Shown: one piece after another, positions 33,166-47,249 of the stretch
Layout of the letters: each line of letters begins with the position of its first letter
How positions within the stretch are numbered: the first letter of the stretch is position 1
Source of the DNA: Stichopus chloronotus
Lineage: Eukaryota > Echinodermata > Holothuroidea > Aspidochirotida > Stichopodidae
Direction of reading: 5' to 3'
Length of the DNA: 64,000 bases
Assembly (NCBI GenBank): GCA_021234535.1
Contig: CM037829.1
Coordinates: 29,670,962-29,734,961 of the forward strand
The notes under the pieces: generated by a model
What the model was told of the DNA's origin: nothing
Seen by the model: the letters and a program-made list of their open reading frames with translations, nothing else
Databases searched by the model: none
Translations under genes and position numbers: made by a program

Positions 33166-36100
33166 CCGATTTTGAAATAAGAAGTTGGGAGTTTGAACCG
33201 TAGGAGAAACCAAGAACGGAACGAAAGATCACAACTCACCTCAGTGACGTATTCTGAAAGCTATACATTACGTGCTCGTCAAATGTGTTTGAAATATGGC
33301 CACGTGAGTACCATAGAGACGTAACAGTAAATCTTGGAAAAGCAGTCCAGCTCTAGTGTAAATATGAGTGATTTGATTCACATCGAATTATGTAATTTAT
33401 ATAAATCTATATCAGTTTTGTCGATATCAGATGTAAACATCCTAATAATTAGGTCTACTACTGCTGCAGTGTTAAACTAACAATATGTATCGAATTAAAA
33501 TGATCGATGGTGGTATTGCAGAGCTGTTTAAGGATGATTAATTACGACAGATAAATTGGACTTGGGGCGTTATGCAAACCAGGCCTCGACACCGCCCGAG
33601 ATTTTGTCACACTGCAGCATACACCATTCCCACTATAGTATACGGGTATAGCTATCGCATATAATAGGTTGCCATTATGAATATGATACTGCACTCCCAG
33701 TGTGGGTTCCGTACGTCAGGGCTTACCTTGTAAATTACTTGATGTGATCCATCTACCTAAGATGATGATGTATTACATACTCAGATTTCCTCTCAGTCTT
33801 ACTCGCCCACACGTTATGTCATTGATCGATACTATTGACCTTACAATTGTTTTTTTATTTACACCTTCTTGTAAAGGAGAACGCAACCTGCTACTCTAGG
33901 TATCGATAACCGCCGTAGATATATGATACTGGCATACCCGATTCATTCAAAACTGACCAGTGAAGATTGCGTGCGCGCATTCGAATCCAAAGTCATCATT
34001 TTCGCGAAATATGTCGATTTTCAGTACATTCCCATGAAACTTTTTCATCGATTAAATGAAAGTAAATATAGCGCAGGCTTTTGCTCCGTTACCGATCATT
34101 GATTTAGTGCCAGAGGACGCCTACAGGAAAACAGCTTGATTTATAGCGTAGTTCCACTCGGATGTCTCCCATAGTATATCAGAGTGCAATATACGTCATT
34201 CAAGAGTCTTCCTTTGTGAACAACACACTCGGCGTTTCGCCGTCATAGGGCAACCAGAATCTGCAGTTGATAGGTTTCTTACTTTAGTGAACTGCTTTCT
34301 GATTTAATTATGCTTTCTCGAGAAACTTCTCCATGTGTGATTTTGTGAGCGATTGCATGTTTTCCACAACTTTTTTTCCCTTTTTTTTTTAAATTTCTTT
34401 TTCTCATTTTACACATTACAATGCTGCGTATTGTAATTGATCTTTCATGAATTTAACTATAGTGAACAGTGGGTGAAGATGAAAATGGTGCTAAAAGTGT
34501 TATGTGATATCAGTGGTTCTTGGAATTCGTGTCCCTGCAAACTTCTCATGCTAGAGGCAATTGTCGCCAACAAACTCACCAGGCTGCAGTACATTTCCAT
34601 CATCTTTTCTAGATAGTGTGAACGGCGGCGAAAATGTCTGATGGTGTTAGTGTTCATAGCCAGGCTGGTTTGTTTGTTGCTCTCTCGTGGATTGTTCGCT
34701 ACTACTACAGTTGGTGCTCTGGTTATACCGATTTTTAAATCTTAACTTAATTAGATGGTCCTCGCAGGACAGTTCTCCATGGAGCCAGGGAGGTCATTTC
34801 CTACTTTTTTTTTCTAAATGAAATTGTGTTATCCCACATCAATAATATGGACATTATTTGCCAGTAACCGGTTGGAAACAATGATTCGGAGATACTTAAG
34901 TGTAGTCAAATACATTATACATTGGGAGGATGTGACTTCATTCAAACCGATGTCAACTTAATGGTTAACTCAGTTCTATAAAGGACTGGTACAGTCCGAC
35001 CTGGGAGGGGTACGTATAGGGGTATTCACCTTCCACCAATCTTTAGATACTTTGCCTTTTTTACAAAATGTGCCCTCATTAATTGTATGTGACACGTAAT
35101 AATATTGAGATGAAATCCCCCCTCCCCACACCACTGTAGTGGGCTACCCGGCCCTACGGTAGTCTAAGAGTGATGTAAGAATTAATCGTTAATAGTGACA
35201 CAAAAGTTGCTCACAATTTTAGAGAAATTCCTTTCAGTTTATGACGACTTTTCTCTCTGTCTGAAATTTCAAACAATTATGTGAATTTCAACATTTCATA
35301 ATTCACCTGCCTTGGGGAGGTGATTTTTCAGTATTTATAGTCCGTGTCTACAGTAGCATATCAGAGGTTCGAGGCAGACTGGTGTTTCCACAGACCATGC
35401 ACAGACTGATATGAACAGTGGTCTAAGGATGTGTCCCCTAGAATATTCCATTAGCAAATAGAGAAATGAGCTTAAACGCATATTTTGTGCTATCAAATTA
35501 ATAATTTTGGGCTATCAAATTCATATTTTCACCCAACCATTCAATTGAGATCATGAAACTCCGTACTCACTTTTCACAATTAAGTTGATTGCAACTCCTT
35601 GTTTAATCATACAAAATTTTCTTGTGAATGTTATGAATTTTGTAAAATTCATGAAAATTAAACCTTTAACTGAAAGACCGTTATTGGTACGGACCACTCT
35701 ATAGCTGATGTCGTCTTTGGCAGTGTTGAAAACAACTAATGATAGGAAATTTCTCTCAAGTTGTCTCGTATTGTGCCAATTTTACGATCGTCTGTGGCCA
35801 TCCTCAGGCATGATAAAACGAACTGATTTCTAAATTTTCTTCACTTTTGTTACTCCAGTTCTGTTTGGCTTTCCCAAAAATGTTTTTTATTGTAGTGTGG
35901 TTTAAAGATTTTAAGTACTATAAAGTGCTTCGCGGGATTGAAATATTTTCAACATTTTTCTCTCTAAAAGTTCAGCACACCTCCTGCAAAGAAGGTGCAT
36001 GTGAGTAATTACCCTCCAAAGAATTACTCTTCAACTTAATACCATGACTGTGTATCCATGGTAACCGATATTATTATGACCGGGGAGGGTTGCCAAGGAA

Positions 36101-36351
36101 TTGTGACTTTTACGGAAAACTTCATAAACAAACCTTCCGCCATGAAATTCCAGCTTCCGAAATTTAGGTCATACGATAACGTGAAAAAAGTGATACAAAT
36201 AAAAAATGAAAATGTCTGAATTCTTTGGAAACTTAATTACTGTATCTGTTGAAGAATCGCATCTTTGGTGTTTTGGAATGACCTTCAGACCTAGCCCCTG
36301 AGTTGAGTTACAACTGTTGTTTGAACTTAAAACTACAGTGCAAGTATTAAA
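33166..36351. other. no gene seen
   Basis: Long featureless AT-rich stretch with a T-run near 34370-34390 and no recognised repeat, RNA gene or exon-like segment that could be supported. Confidence 0.4.
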
Positions 36352-36618
36352 TTATTCATATGCAGTAGTAAACCGATCGTATTTATAGAACCATGGATGG
36401 TTACCAATATATACTACGACAACTGTATGGACAGATGGGGTCTTAGACCATGTGATGGAGTTATAGAGTGTAGTATTCTGTAAGAGAATCTTCTTTTTCG
36501 ACATTTTCAAGGAGTGATCTTGGTTCTTAATCTTGACAGTGAGGTCTTGAATTCGTTCATGAGAAACGAAACTCGCTAGTATTAAAGTTCTGTTTGCCAC
36601 GTCTTCATTGTTAACCAT
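36352..36618 (-). CDS. unrecognised 88-codon open frame
   Basis: An ATG-initiated frame on the minus strand, first half hydrophilic with heptad-like Leu/Ile spacing ('RIQDLTVKIKNQDHSLKMSK'), then a Val-rich patch near the C-terminus. No signal peptide, no known domain, no evident splice partner. Length alone is not evidence in DNA this AT-rich. Listed only because its composition is more protein-like than its neighbours. Confidence 0.12.
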   Translation of the reverse strand: MVNNEDVANRTLILASFVSHERIQDLTVKIKNQDHSLKMSKKKILLQNTTLYNSITWSKTPSVHTVVVVYIGNHPWFYKYDRFTTAYE

Positions 36619-37904
36619 TACAGTGTAGTTAAAACAGATATATAGTGAGCATGATCTGGGTTTTACTCATATTTCCTAGGCTTTGGAAATCGAACCTGAC
36701 ACAAAAAAAAAGACCACAAAACCCGTTTTCATAAGCAAACGCAAGAAGTACAGTGAACAAAAAAAAAAGCAATGCAATTTATATGAATAGTCCGTAGGTG
36801 CAAAGTTCACAAGCCGTAGTTGGAGGGCACTACTAATTGATAGACAGTCATTCGTCCGCGCAGGCTGTTTTGTAAACATAGACCCGTACATTCCTTTTAG
36901 GTTTTTCCCTACTTTCTTCAGTCTTATCACCAAACGCTCTCAAGATTCAAGTAAGCTTCGAAAGCTATTAACCGAAAAGGAATCGGCCTATATGGCTTCA
37001 TATCCATATATGTAACTTTATATAAGGATCCTACTTGACCGTAGAGATTAAAATTGGGGGAGTTGGTTTGATTACCGAATCACTGCCACTGCCTAAGCCG
37101 GCTACATGGTGACGACTGTCCCTACATACGTAAGAGTAATTTATAACTCACCGTAAATTAGGCAATGAAATAGATGCTCTTAAAACTGCCATCCAGAAGG
37201 CCCAATATTTGACTGAAATTTACAACCTAGCAAACAGGTTCAAAACAAGGAACGTTTGAGTCAGTCCCTTTTTTGCCTCGAGAGGTGCCTTTAAGGGTTG
37301 ACTTTCCTGTGTTGTCATCAACATGGACCTACTAAAACATCGTTATCATGGAAAAAAAAACCCACAACAAGCATATAAGAACATGGCCTTTTGACAATCA
37401 TTTTTTTCTTTCACCCAAACATTCTTTCGCTTTAGGAGGTTATTGTTCATGTAACATTGTAATGTTCTTAGTCACCTTATACAAAGGATTTTAAATTGTT
37501 TGGTAATAATATACTTAAACTGGACAGGTGTTTTAATCAAGGAGGAAATTACGTCTGACAACCAGGGGCAAATCGCTTTTAGCGATACCCCCTAGAAAAA
37601 TATGTCTTGCACTTTTCGATAGTTTGGAAGAAAGATATGTTTGGATATGTAGCATACAAGAACAAGCTTTGATCTGCCGTAAACTCTTGGTTAGCTTTAA
37701 AAATTATTTATTTACAAAAAAAGAAAATGCTTCATCATCTTCCTTGTGATGGCGTCGTAACGTAATCATTTTAGGACATAAAATAAAAGCCTATAGCTAT
37801 ATAATTAAGTTTTTCAATTACAAAGTGTTATGCAGTTACCAGGCAGGGTTTATGTATTTTGTTATGATGTTCATGGACATGGGGACCTACCGGTGTACAA
37901 TTAG
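36619..37904. other. no gene seen
   Basis: A-runs near 36705 and 36760 and otherwise unremarkable AT-rich sequence. Confidence 0.4.
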
Positions 37905-37943
37905 TACATTACTTTATTACATTACTTTATTACATTACTTTAT
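37905..37943. repeat. 13-bp tandem repeat, 3 exact copies
   Basis: TACATTACTTTAT repeated at 37905, 37918 and 37931. Confidence 0.95.
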
Positions 37944-38269
37944 ATAAAAGACTCGTATCGATGAATGTAACTTCTGACAACAAGAATGAACCAAAACGAA
38001 CAAATGCATCATGCTTTCGATGAAATTCTGAATACGTTTGATGAATATTTGACATCATAACATGTCAAAGTGTGTAACTAACTTGGTCTCTCAAATATTA
38101 TCAGTAATTTGTCATGACACCAGTTACAGGTGTAACAGCCACCCACTGATATCGACTGACCCGAGATGATGACTGATAGGCGCACTTCCATAATAACAGA
38201 GAGATTTCAGAGTGATTACATATTATGTACAATTTTCACAAATCAACAATTTTTCGACCCAAATAGCCT

Positions 38270-38790
38270 TCATTGAATATGAGAGGCTTTTGCACTAAGT
38301 ATGATATCTCTTAAAAGGTTCCTCTCTTTAGATATCGTGTTTACATGATGTTCATAATTTGAACACTGTTGACCTCTGATGACCTATTTGACGTCCAACA
38401 AAACGACAGGCTATTTATTCTTAATTAGTACACCTACAATTACAGAAGAGATCTGTTGAAGCTCCCTTTGTCAGATGTAGTATGTACGAGGTTTCCACAA
38501 TTGACCTCTGTTGACCTTAAGTGACCTTTGACTTCCACCAAAAGCAATGCGGTTCTTGTGGTCGATGTAATACATCTACACATTACATTTGAGATCTGTC
38601 GAAGTTTTTCTAATTGAGATATCACATTCAAAAAGTTCCACAATTTGAACCCTGTTGACCTCAAATCATCTTCGAACGTTAACAAAAACAATAAGGATCT
38701 TGTTCTCAATGTGATCCACCTTCATGCCAAATATGAGATTTGTTAATGCTTTTCTCTTGAGATATCGTGTTTACAAGGTACGAGTCACGA
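38270..38790 (-). repeat. 145-bp repeat array with AGGTCA half-sites (reverse)
   Basis: About 3.5 units; 'gatatcgtgt'-type anchors at 38331, about 38474, 38618 and 38761 (steps 143-144). Same orientation as 16346-17505, with 'agtgacctttgacttcc' (one change from DR1), 'tgttgacctcaaatcatcttcgaac' and 'tacacctacaat' words. The minus-strand open frame here repeats 'LLVEVKGHLRS', again a by-product of the repeat. Confidence 0.88.
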
Positions 38791-39672
38791 ACCCCTGGAT
38801 GAACACAAAGGTTACGATTATCATCGAAACCAGAAATCAGGGACTTTAACGCCAGAATCCGGACTCCATTCAATTCCAGACTCGAGTACGGTTTTCCGTT
38901 TTCTGGACTCGTAACTGGATCCGGAATGAGAGATCGTGGACTCAGCCTGGAATGCGGAATGGATTCCGGCTAGTCGGAGTCGACTTTAGCCTTGTCCACA
39001 TAAGTGAAAATTAGGTCCCACTTCTGAGACCTCTGTGTTTTGTAGTCAGCTTCAAATAGGACGATGAATGCCGGGTGCACCTGTATGTTAGTTGTTTTAT
39101 ATTGTATTATAGTCGGCTGTATCGTTTATAACTTCGAAGGTAGTTGGCTAGAACATTTTAAAGTAAACGTTTCTTGCCTCATAACCAATTTGAAAGTTTT
39201 TACTGCACAGTGTAATATGGCATGGACTCGGGTCATCTGAACTCGGTTTCCATCATCTCAGTTTTGTTCTGATAAATCGACGTACATGTATATAATATCA
39301 GCATTTATCTCCCCCAGACGTCACACCACCTAGGGGTAACCTTTAGCGACCCTGTCAAATTCATCCGAACAACAAACAAAATAATGTCAACAACATTTTA
39401 AGCAAGAGAGAAAAAGTGTTGCAGCTACCGCAGCCTGCGTAAACCTTATTTATTGGTTTCTCTCTTATTGACAACAAGTGATCTGAAAACAAAAATCATG
39501 GAAAACAAAACGTCTGCTGGTCAGTTATATCATGGTTGTCTCCCCCCCCCCCTCTCCCCACCTTACCTGCAGGCTCACTTTAGTAGATACGTGATAATCT
39601 CAATAGCAGATATAAAAAAATAACTCATCTGAGTTTAGTGCCCTAGCGTACTAACTTTTGCTTTTGTTTTAG
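38791..39672. other. no gene seen
   Basis: 38870-38985 is rich in 'tccgga' and 'ggactc' words ('ccagactcgagtacgg', 'ggactcgtaactggatccgg', 'gcggaatggattccgg'), suggesting a small degenerate internal repeat. C-run at 39542-39552. Ends in the acceptor 'ttttgcttttgttttag'. Confidence 0.4.
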
Positions 39673-40005
39673 GAAATCGAAACTGTAACAGATTGGTCTG
39701 GGGAGTCCACTCACATAGTTTACCGCATATCTGCAGAAGGCAAGTTTTTCACGTGCGTTTTTTTTTTCGTCTCACGTGAGTGTCAATTGGAGGTAAGAAT
39801 GAGATTCACAGATGTCTTTATACATTTTAGCCTTAACAGATCGTTAACATCCTCTTTCAAGACTCACCAAACGACGGATGACAAATTCTTAGAAAAAATC
39901 ACCATTCTTCCGGACTTCCCATCAACTCCTTTGAACCTATGTCATCTCCATTTCATTTCGAAAACAAACTACAGTAAACAAATCTGTATGCAGATCACTG
40001 AGTGA
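39673..40005 (+). CDS. candidate exon, family not recognised
   Basis: Follows a pyrimidine-rich acceptor (ends 39672). One frame is open from the splice point for 110 codons to a TGA at 40003. The first 22 residues ('EIETVTDWSGESTHIVYRIS' then Ala-Glu) look like globular protein. A GC-type donor 'gcaagt' after 39739 would make a 67-nt exon; alternatively it reads through as a terminal exon with a Ser/Thr/Lys-rich tail. No domain identified and no AATAAA close behind. A second frame is also open across the first 67 nt, which weakens the call. Confidence 0.3.
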   Translation, partial: EIETVTDWSGESTHIVYRISAEGKFFTCVFFFVSRECQLEVRMRFTDVFIHFSLNRSLTSSFKTHQTTDDKFLEKITILPDFPSTPLNLCHLHFISKTNYSKQICMQITE

Positions 40006-40978
40006 AACGAACATGTATTCTGCCTTTAAAGAGTAAAGCACCACTCAAAGTATATTATATTTGTATGGGAAATATTTCTGCAAATGCATCAACACTCGAA
40101 CCAGTCTACCAATAGTCCAATATCTTTGTAGAGTTCGATTCGATTGAATAACTCACTAATCGATATTCCCTAGATACAAAATTAGCATGACTTTTTTATA
40201 AGATTCGTTTGATAAATAGCGCCTCCCGTTGTGATTTTTTTTAGGTGCATTATGGCCATATGCATGGGTCAGCTATAGGACAACATAACAATTAACGACG
40301 CCGTGTTTAAGTTGCCTTACTCATTTAGTTTCATCCCTCAGGTAGTATACCCCTATTAATTTCCCCTCATGGACTTACTAAATTGCAAAAGTAATGTGGT
40401 CTCTGAAGCCTTGTAGACGTTTTCGACAGATATAAGCTACCACTCTTTAGAAAGCTAACACATTGGCTATTCATGGCTTTTTCAATTTTCCGTACCTTAG
40501 GTGGCTAGATTCTCTGTTAGAGGCCGTCGAAGTTAGTATACCTCAACTCGCCTACTTCAATATTCAATCCACAAAAGGACCCATCTCAAAGGATAAAATA
40601 CCAAACAAGTTGTCCAAATGTCCCTGATAGGGAATTTCACCGACGGTGAACAAAATGCGCAGGAATCTCCAACTTCTACATACGGGATGCTACCCTCAAT
40701 GCAATGCAGCACCTTTAATATGTGATCTTAATTCACCGGTGCATTTTGGCCTTCCCAGGATAGTGTGCTTAAAAACAGTGCTTTAAGGGTTTGTTTGCAT
40801 GGCTAACAGAGAGATAGCTATCTAGGTAATTGGTGTACGGAGTTGTTCAAATAACGCGATGTCACGTAACAATGTACAACGATGCAGACTTGTATTGAAA
40901 AGTTCCCATGCATGTTCGCAGTCCCTGAGAATGACCTTGAACTTAGCTGCATTTATCATTGGGCCACGTGAATATCAA
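40006..40978. other. nothing recognised
   Basis: No supported repeat or coding signal. Confidence 0.4.
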
Positions 40979-41054
40979 CACAGTCATGATAAGACCTCAC
41001 AGTCATGGTAAGACCTCACAGTCATGATAAGACCTCACAGTCATGATAAGACCT
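40979..41054. repeat. 19-bp tandem repeat, 4 copies
   Basis: CACAGTCATGATAAGACCT at 40979, 40998, 41017 and 41036; copy 2 has one substitution (GGTAAG for GATAAG). Confidence 0.97.
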
Positions 41055-41265
41055 CAAGTGTGAGAAAAGGACGGCAGACATAGTGGATTTAACTCGTTAT
41101 CTTGCAATGTTGCTTTTTTTTTCTTGCTTCGACCGGGGGGGGGGGGGGAATCATTGCCCATCCCTCTTTCATTTTCGCTTACAAAGGTAGCTATAGATAG
41201 AGGGGACAACCTGAAAAGAAAAAAGCTGTAAATTTTAACATTCAAATAGCCTTTGCTTCTTTAAA

Positions 41266-41553
41266 GGCAGTGACTCATCCCCCCAGACAGTTCCAGTTCT
41301 TCCAACCTACTTCTAGCCCCTCCCACAGCCTGTCTGAAACTCCCCCTTGTGGAAACACATATCTAGTTTTAAGCACTGCATATCCAGTCAGCATGCAAGA
41401 ATCACACATGTAGTTAAAACACTCCGCCCCTGTGTATGCCGTGTAATATGAAATACTCTGCATCTTTCGAATGTGTCAATCAAAGAGCAGAACCAATCGA
41501 AAATTTTGCTTACCTCTAACCAAAAATCTAGTTAGGGGTGATGAGTGACTGCC
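41266..41553. mobile_element. MITE with about 19-bp inverted ends, copy 2
   Basis: The left end GGCAGTGACTCATCCCCCC and the complement of the right end GGCAGTCACTCATCACCCC differ at two positions over 19 bp. The 288-bp element has no coding capacity. Flanks are 'cttctttaaa' and 'cgtaaaac'; no clear target duplication. Left termini of the same family occur at 12766 and 20544. Confidence 0.7.
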
Positions 41554-43321
<1,768 letters not shown>

Positions 43322-43599
43322 TAACTTTTTAAAGTGATACTTACTTCGAAGTTTCATGCGAGTCAGGATACGTATTTTCCAGGTATCTGTTGATCCCAAT
43401 GTGTGAATTGGCCTATCACCGAAATTCCGAATATTAGCTTCATAACTAGATATTGGAAATCTCTCATGTAGTGGCGGATTTTTAAAAACGGGGACCCAAC
43501 ATAAAAAGGCACATTTAGTACTATCTAAAAGAACCATCATCAGTCCACCGCTCCCTCTCCCCCTCCTTGGGTTTCTTGTGTAACAAAAGGAGCCTTTGC

Positions 43600-44130
43600 A
43601 GTCAGAGATGGCCTTTAACTCAATAAGGGAAAGTCGGATGAGAGTCAAGCTTGGTATGTATGTTCCCATATTGAGAAGGTGTACCCTGTATCTTTTGGTG
43701 TAGGTTAAAGGTCATTCGGGGACACTAGGGACAAAACTCTGAAAACCTTTTTTATACGATATCTCAAGATAGAGAGCTCCGACAGATTTTGTATTTGGTA
43801 TATGGATGCATTATTGTAGTGGTACCTTCCGAGTGTTCAAGATTCAGGGGTCCAAGATCCAAATAGGATCCAAAATGCCTTTTCTCCTATAGATTGTATG
43901 GTAGTTGAAATTGTTACACTGCTACTGTGGTGGCGGTTCCTTCAGGTTGTGTAGGATTATTGGTCTCATATGGAGCCACGTGGACCATTTTATGAAATCA
44001 TGCTTTGCTGCATATTTGCTTTACAATGTGAAAGGTTTGCCAATTAGCATTGCGGAAGTGGAAAAGGGGTAGTCGAGTGGCTTTAGGTTTCTTGGGACAA
44101 AATGGGGGCCCAAACTTTTTTGGGATGTGA
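43600..44130 (+). repeat. composite dispersed repeat, second copy
   Basis: Aligns with 5600-6170: 'aagcttggtatgtatgtt', 'ggtgtaggttaaaggtcattc', 'ggggacactagggacaaaac', 'tctgaaaaccttttttatacgatatctcaag', 'ggtatatggatgcattat', 'gtagtggtacc', 'ccattttatgaaatcatgc'. It shares the order 145-bp-family unit then second module. Confidence 0.8.
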
Positions 44131-44996
44131 TGAATCGTGGAGAAACCATTGTTTAGACTAAATGACTACAATAATCTTCACACAAGAAACCATAGTGCCC
44201 CTCTAGAAGTTGTAAAGCATGCAAAATACTTGTTCATGCCCCCCCCCCCATCCCTTTTTTAGCAGAAATAACAATTTAACAGAATAAACAGTATACGAAC
44301 GCAAGAGGAAAAGTAAAAAATGTATAATCTATAGAAAGCTTGTGATAATTAATAGTTTGTTGACAAATGTTGCATTCTCTACATATGACGATAATATCGA
44401 TATTTCACCCTTTTCTTCCGTATTCACCCATTCTATTGTCTTACTCGTTACATTTTTCGTACCGGGATATTTTTTTCACAATACAGATAGTATAAACAGA
44501 AGGATAACAGGGGATGGGCTTGCTGCCCTCCACGAGTATAGTCGGTCTTGATGGACACAATTCGCAATGCAACGCGGCCCCTTGATTCAAAAAAGTTAGC
44601 CACCAACAAGTTGACAACAAACATGAAAACTTAGAGGGTCTCTGTAAGATTACAGGGAGAAAGCTTCTGTTGGGGGGGGGGGGGGTGGGGGCAGGGAGGG
44701 GGAATCCCCAGAAGCTCTGAGGTTTTAGGACATCTCTGAGTAAATATTAAGTCTCTAGTTTTCTAAAACCAATATGTATATAAACAAGGAATGAATATAA
44801 ACATTGTATCTTCAGAACACTTAACTCATGTGAGTGAAGGGGGGGGGGGGGGGAGGAGGGGCATGGGGGAAGGTTCTGACTGGGGTAATTTGGCATTCCA
44901 TATCCCACGTCGTGTCACCTCTGGCTACATTTCTGGACTGTGAACATTTTAAGTGATTATTAAAGTATGGCATAGGTCGAAGAACATAAAACCTCA
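44131..44996. other. no gene seen; G-runs
   Basis: C-run at about 44249-44257 and long G-runs at 44672-44685 and 44839-44853. No supported coding signal. Confidence 0.4.
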
Positions 44997-45159
44997 TTAA
45001 CAATGATGCCGCCTTGCGGAAATTGCATGTTTGGAACTTGTACCGAGAGCGTTTAACAGTGATGTCGTATCTTTCAAGGGACGATTAGAAAATATGTATG
45101 TCCTGGCCTTCGCGGCATACACCATGCAGTCGTATTGCTTGACGTGTGTCGTCGTGGAT
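44997..45159 (-). CDS. candidate terminal exon, minus strand
   Basis: On the minus strand an acceptor 'cactgttttatatttccag' (ends at 45160) is followed by a frame open for 53 codons to TAA at 44997-44999, after one leading base. The translation is polar, with Ser/Thr/Lys and one Cys-Met-Val-Tyr-Ala-Ala stretch ('KQYDCMVYAAKARTYIF'). No domain is recognised. A second frame through the same DNA is also open for 27 codons, so frame choice is uncertain. No upstream exon was found. Confidence 0.2.
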
Positions 45160-47249
45160 CTGGAAATATAAAACAGTGAAATGTAGCATATAAGTTTGAT
45201 TGAGGCAGATGAGGTACATGATGATTGAGGCAGAACCTGACTTTTCCGATACTTATACCGAAATATTCAACATAATTTACAAAAAAAAAAGGAATCAAAT
45301 ATTCAATACATATTTACCACAGTGCCTTGGCTTAGCTACATTGGGCGGGCATTGGTAAGGGAGGGAGCCATTTGCTCTTCCCCGGGCTCTATAAAATGAA
45401 AAATTCCGAAATTTTGCCATCTGTGACATCACTGGCTGAGCCACATGGGAGAATGGGGATAGAAAGTCTCCTCCACTTTTCTGAGATAAATTGTTTTGTA
45501 ATCATCGGAACATGCGTTAGTAAGCTATAAATTTCGATAAGGGTAGGTTGAGTACTCATTTTCTAGAACTTGATTTTGGTAATTAGAAAATCATATTTAC
45601 ACTAACCTGAAGACACTCAATCTGAACTCATTTTATCTCCTCCCCCACTTTTCTCGGAAGTCGGGACTCGGAACTATTGTGTGGCACCAGATCATCAAGT
45701 AACAATTACATTGCTATTTTCAAAAATTGAGGGAATGAGGGCTTAAAGGGTTTTTCATGAAAATCTTGACCAGCCTTGAAATAGCTATTTTGGGGATGTA
45801 AGGCCAATAATTTTCTGCCCAACTGATGGTTACGCTCTAGGATGATAATTCCTCTTGGACCACAGACCAACCTCCACCACCTGCTGATAAGTCATCGAAA
45901 TTGCCAGATTATCCTCAGATAAGTTGTGCTTTATTTCACCAAGCAAGATGAAAAAGTCATATAATCAGTGGGTGTACTAAAGATACAGAAACTCCTGAAG
46001 ATTCAGTTCAATGCTAACTTCATAAACGTTTGCATCTACTTCACATACATGGACAAAAAAAGGGAAAAAAAACACTCCTTAGGTCCCTCCCCCCTGAGGA
46101 GCGATTCCTCCTCAACACTATCATATCACCAGACCAACTTTCGTCCTCTCCACTGATGTCAACCCACTTTCAAAACCATCCGGTTCTTATGTGACCTTGA
46201 AAACTGATAAGGAAAGTTTTGAAGTTTGTCCCCCACGCCCCCTGTAAAATAGTTTACATATGTTTGTAAGGTAACTTGAAGGCTGCAGAAGGTTCACTGG
46301 TGCAGTAATGCTCACACTTAGAAAAGAAATCAGAAAATTTAGTGCTTGCCCTCTGATTGATTGATTGAATGATTTACTTATTCAAACGTTATAATTACAT
46401 GGGTCATTACATTATTTAAGTAGTGTGTAAATATATGAAAACAACGTCGTAAGCTTTGAGAGAACTTGAGAAGACGACCAAAAGAAAGTAAATAAAATTA
46501 TACAAATCAACATCAAACATCAGGAAAAGTAATAAAGGAAAAGTTCACAACAGGAATCAGGGAAATTTAAAATACAAACCGATAGGAGTAGGATGAAAGG
46601 GGTGTCTAATGGTGGAGGTAAGAGGATCAAAAAGAAAACTGGGATAAGGAAGGTTCTCTAAATTGAGTATACCAGACAAAAATATGGGGGAATAAAGTGA
46701 CTCGTTAACAGCCTACTAAGAAGTTTGATTGGGATAATTGTGGATGACAGAGTTGGTGGGGGGGGGGGGGGGGGAAGTTCCTTAGTATGGAATCCATACA
46801 TAAAAAGAGCAACCTGGAGATAATTAATATCATGTATAGTAAGTGTGCGTAGCTGATGGAACAATGGATTCGAATGTTTCCGGTAATCTGGCAAAAAGTG
46901 TAGCTACATCACTGCCACAGTAGTACGGTAGTATAAGCTATTTTTGTGCGGTAAAACATGTCAAGATATGAATGACGCACTGCAAGTTGTGTGTGACATA
47001 TAAGCATATAAACTGAGAGTTCAACTTGGTGGTACTACCATCACTATCTCAGTAGTGTTTTAACAGCTGCATTCCAATCGTTTAACTTTCATTTCAGTCT
47101 CCAAGTCTGCAGCTAATACGGAAACAATCTGTATGTGTGGGCATTGTACCGACAAATCATCAGCTTCTGACATTCGATTCGTTATTGTACCCTCCTTGAC
47201 ACTTGTTCACATAATACATTATTAACACAAAAACTTGAATTTTAACTTT
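45160..47249. other. no gene seen; possible repeat tail
   Basis: 'tgattgattgattgaatgattta' at about 46353-46376 resembles the tetranucleotide tail of a LINE or SINE inserted on the minus strand, but no body is recognisable. G-run 46758-46774. 'agtgccttggcttagctac' at 45320 and 'atcactggctgagcc' at 45428 are weakly hAT-end-like. An acceptor-like 'ctttcatttcag' ends at 47098 with two frames open after it, so it was not called. Confidence 0.4.

Noticed and set aside
17201..38709. Recurring 'LVEVKGH' peptide in frames at 17201-17428, 24001-24156 and 38440-38709, looking like a protein family.
   Set aside because: It is the same DNA repeat (AGGTCAAAGGTCA region) in translation. The 145-bp unit is not a multiple of three and no frame persists across units.
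40979..41054. Short regular direct repeats, considered as CRISPR-like.
   Set aside because: 19-bp units are contiguous with no spacers, and the DNA is eukaryotic; an ordinary minisatellite.
47097..47230. Acceptor-like 'ctttcatttcag' followed by open sequence.
   Set aside because: Two frames are equally open, no donor, and no recognisable peptide; not distinguishable from chance.
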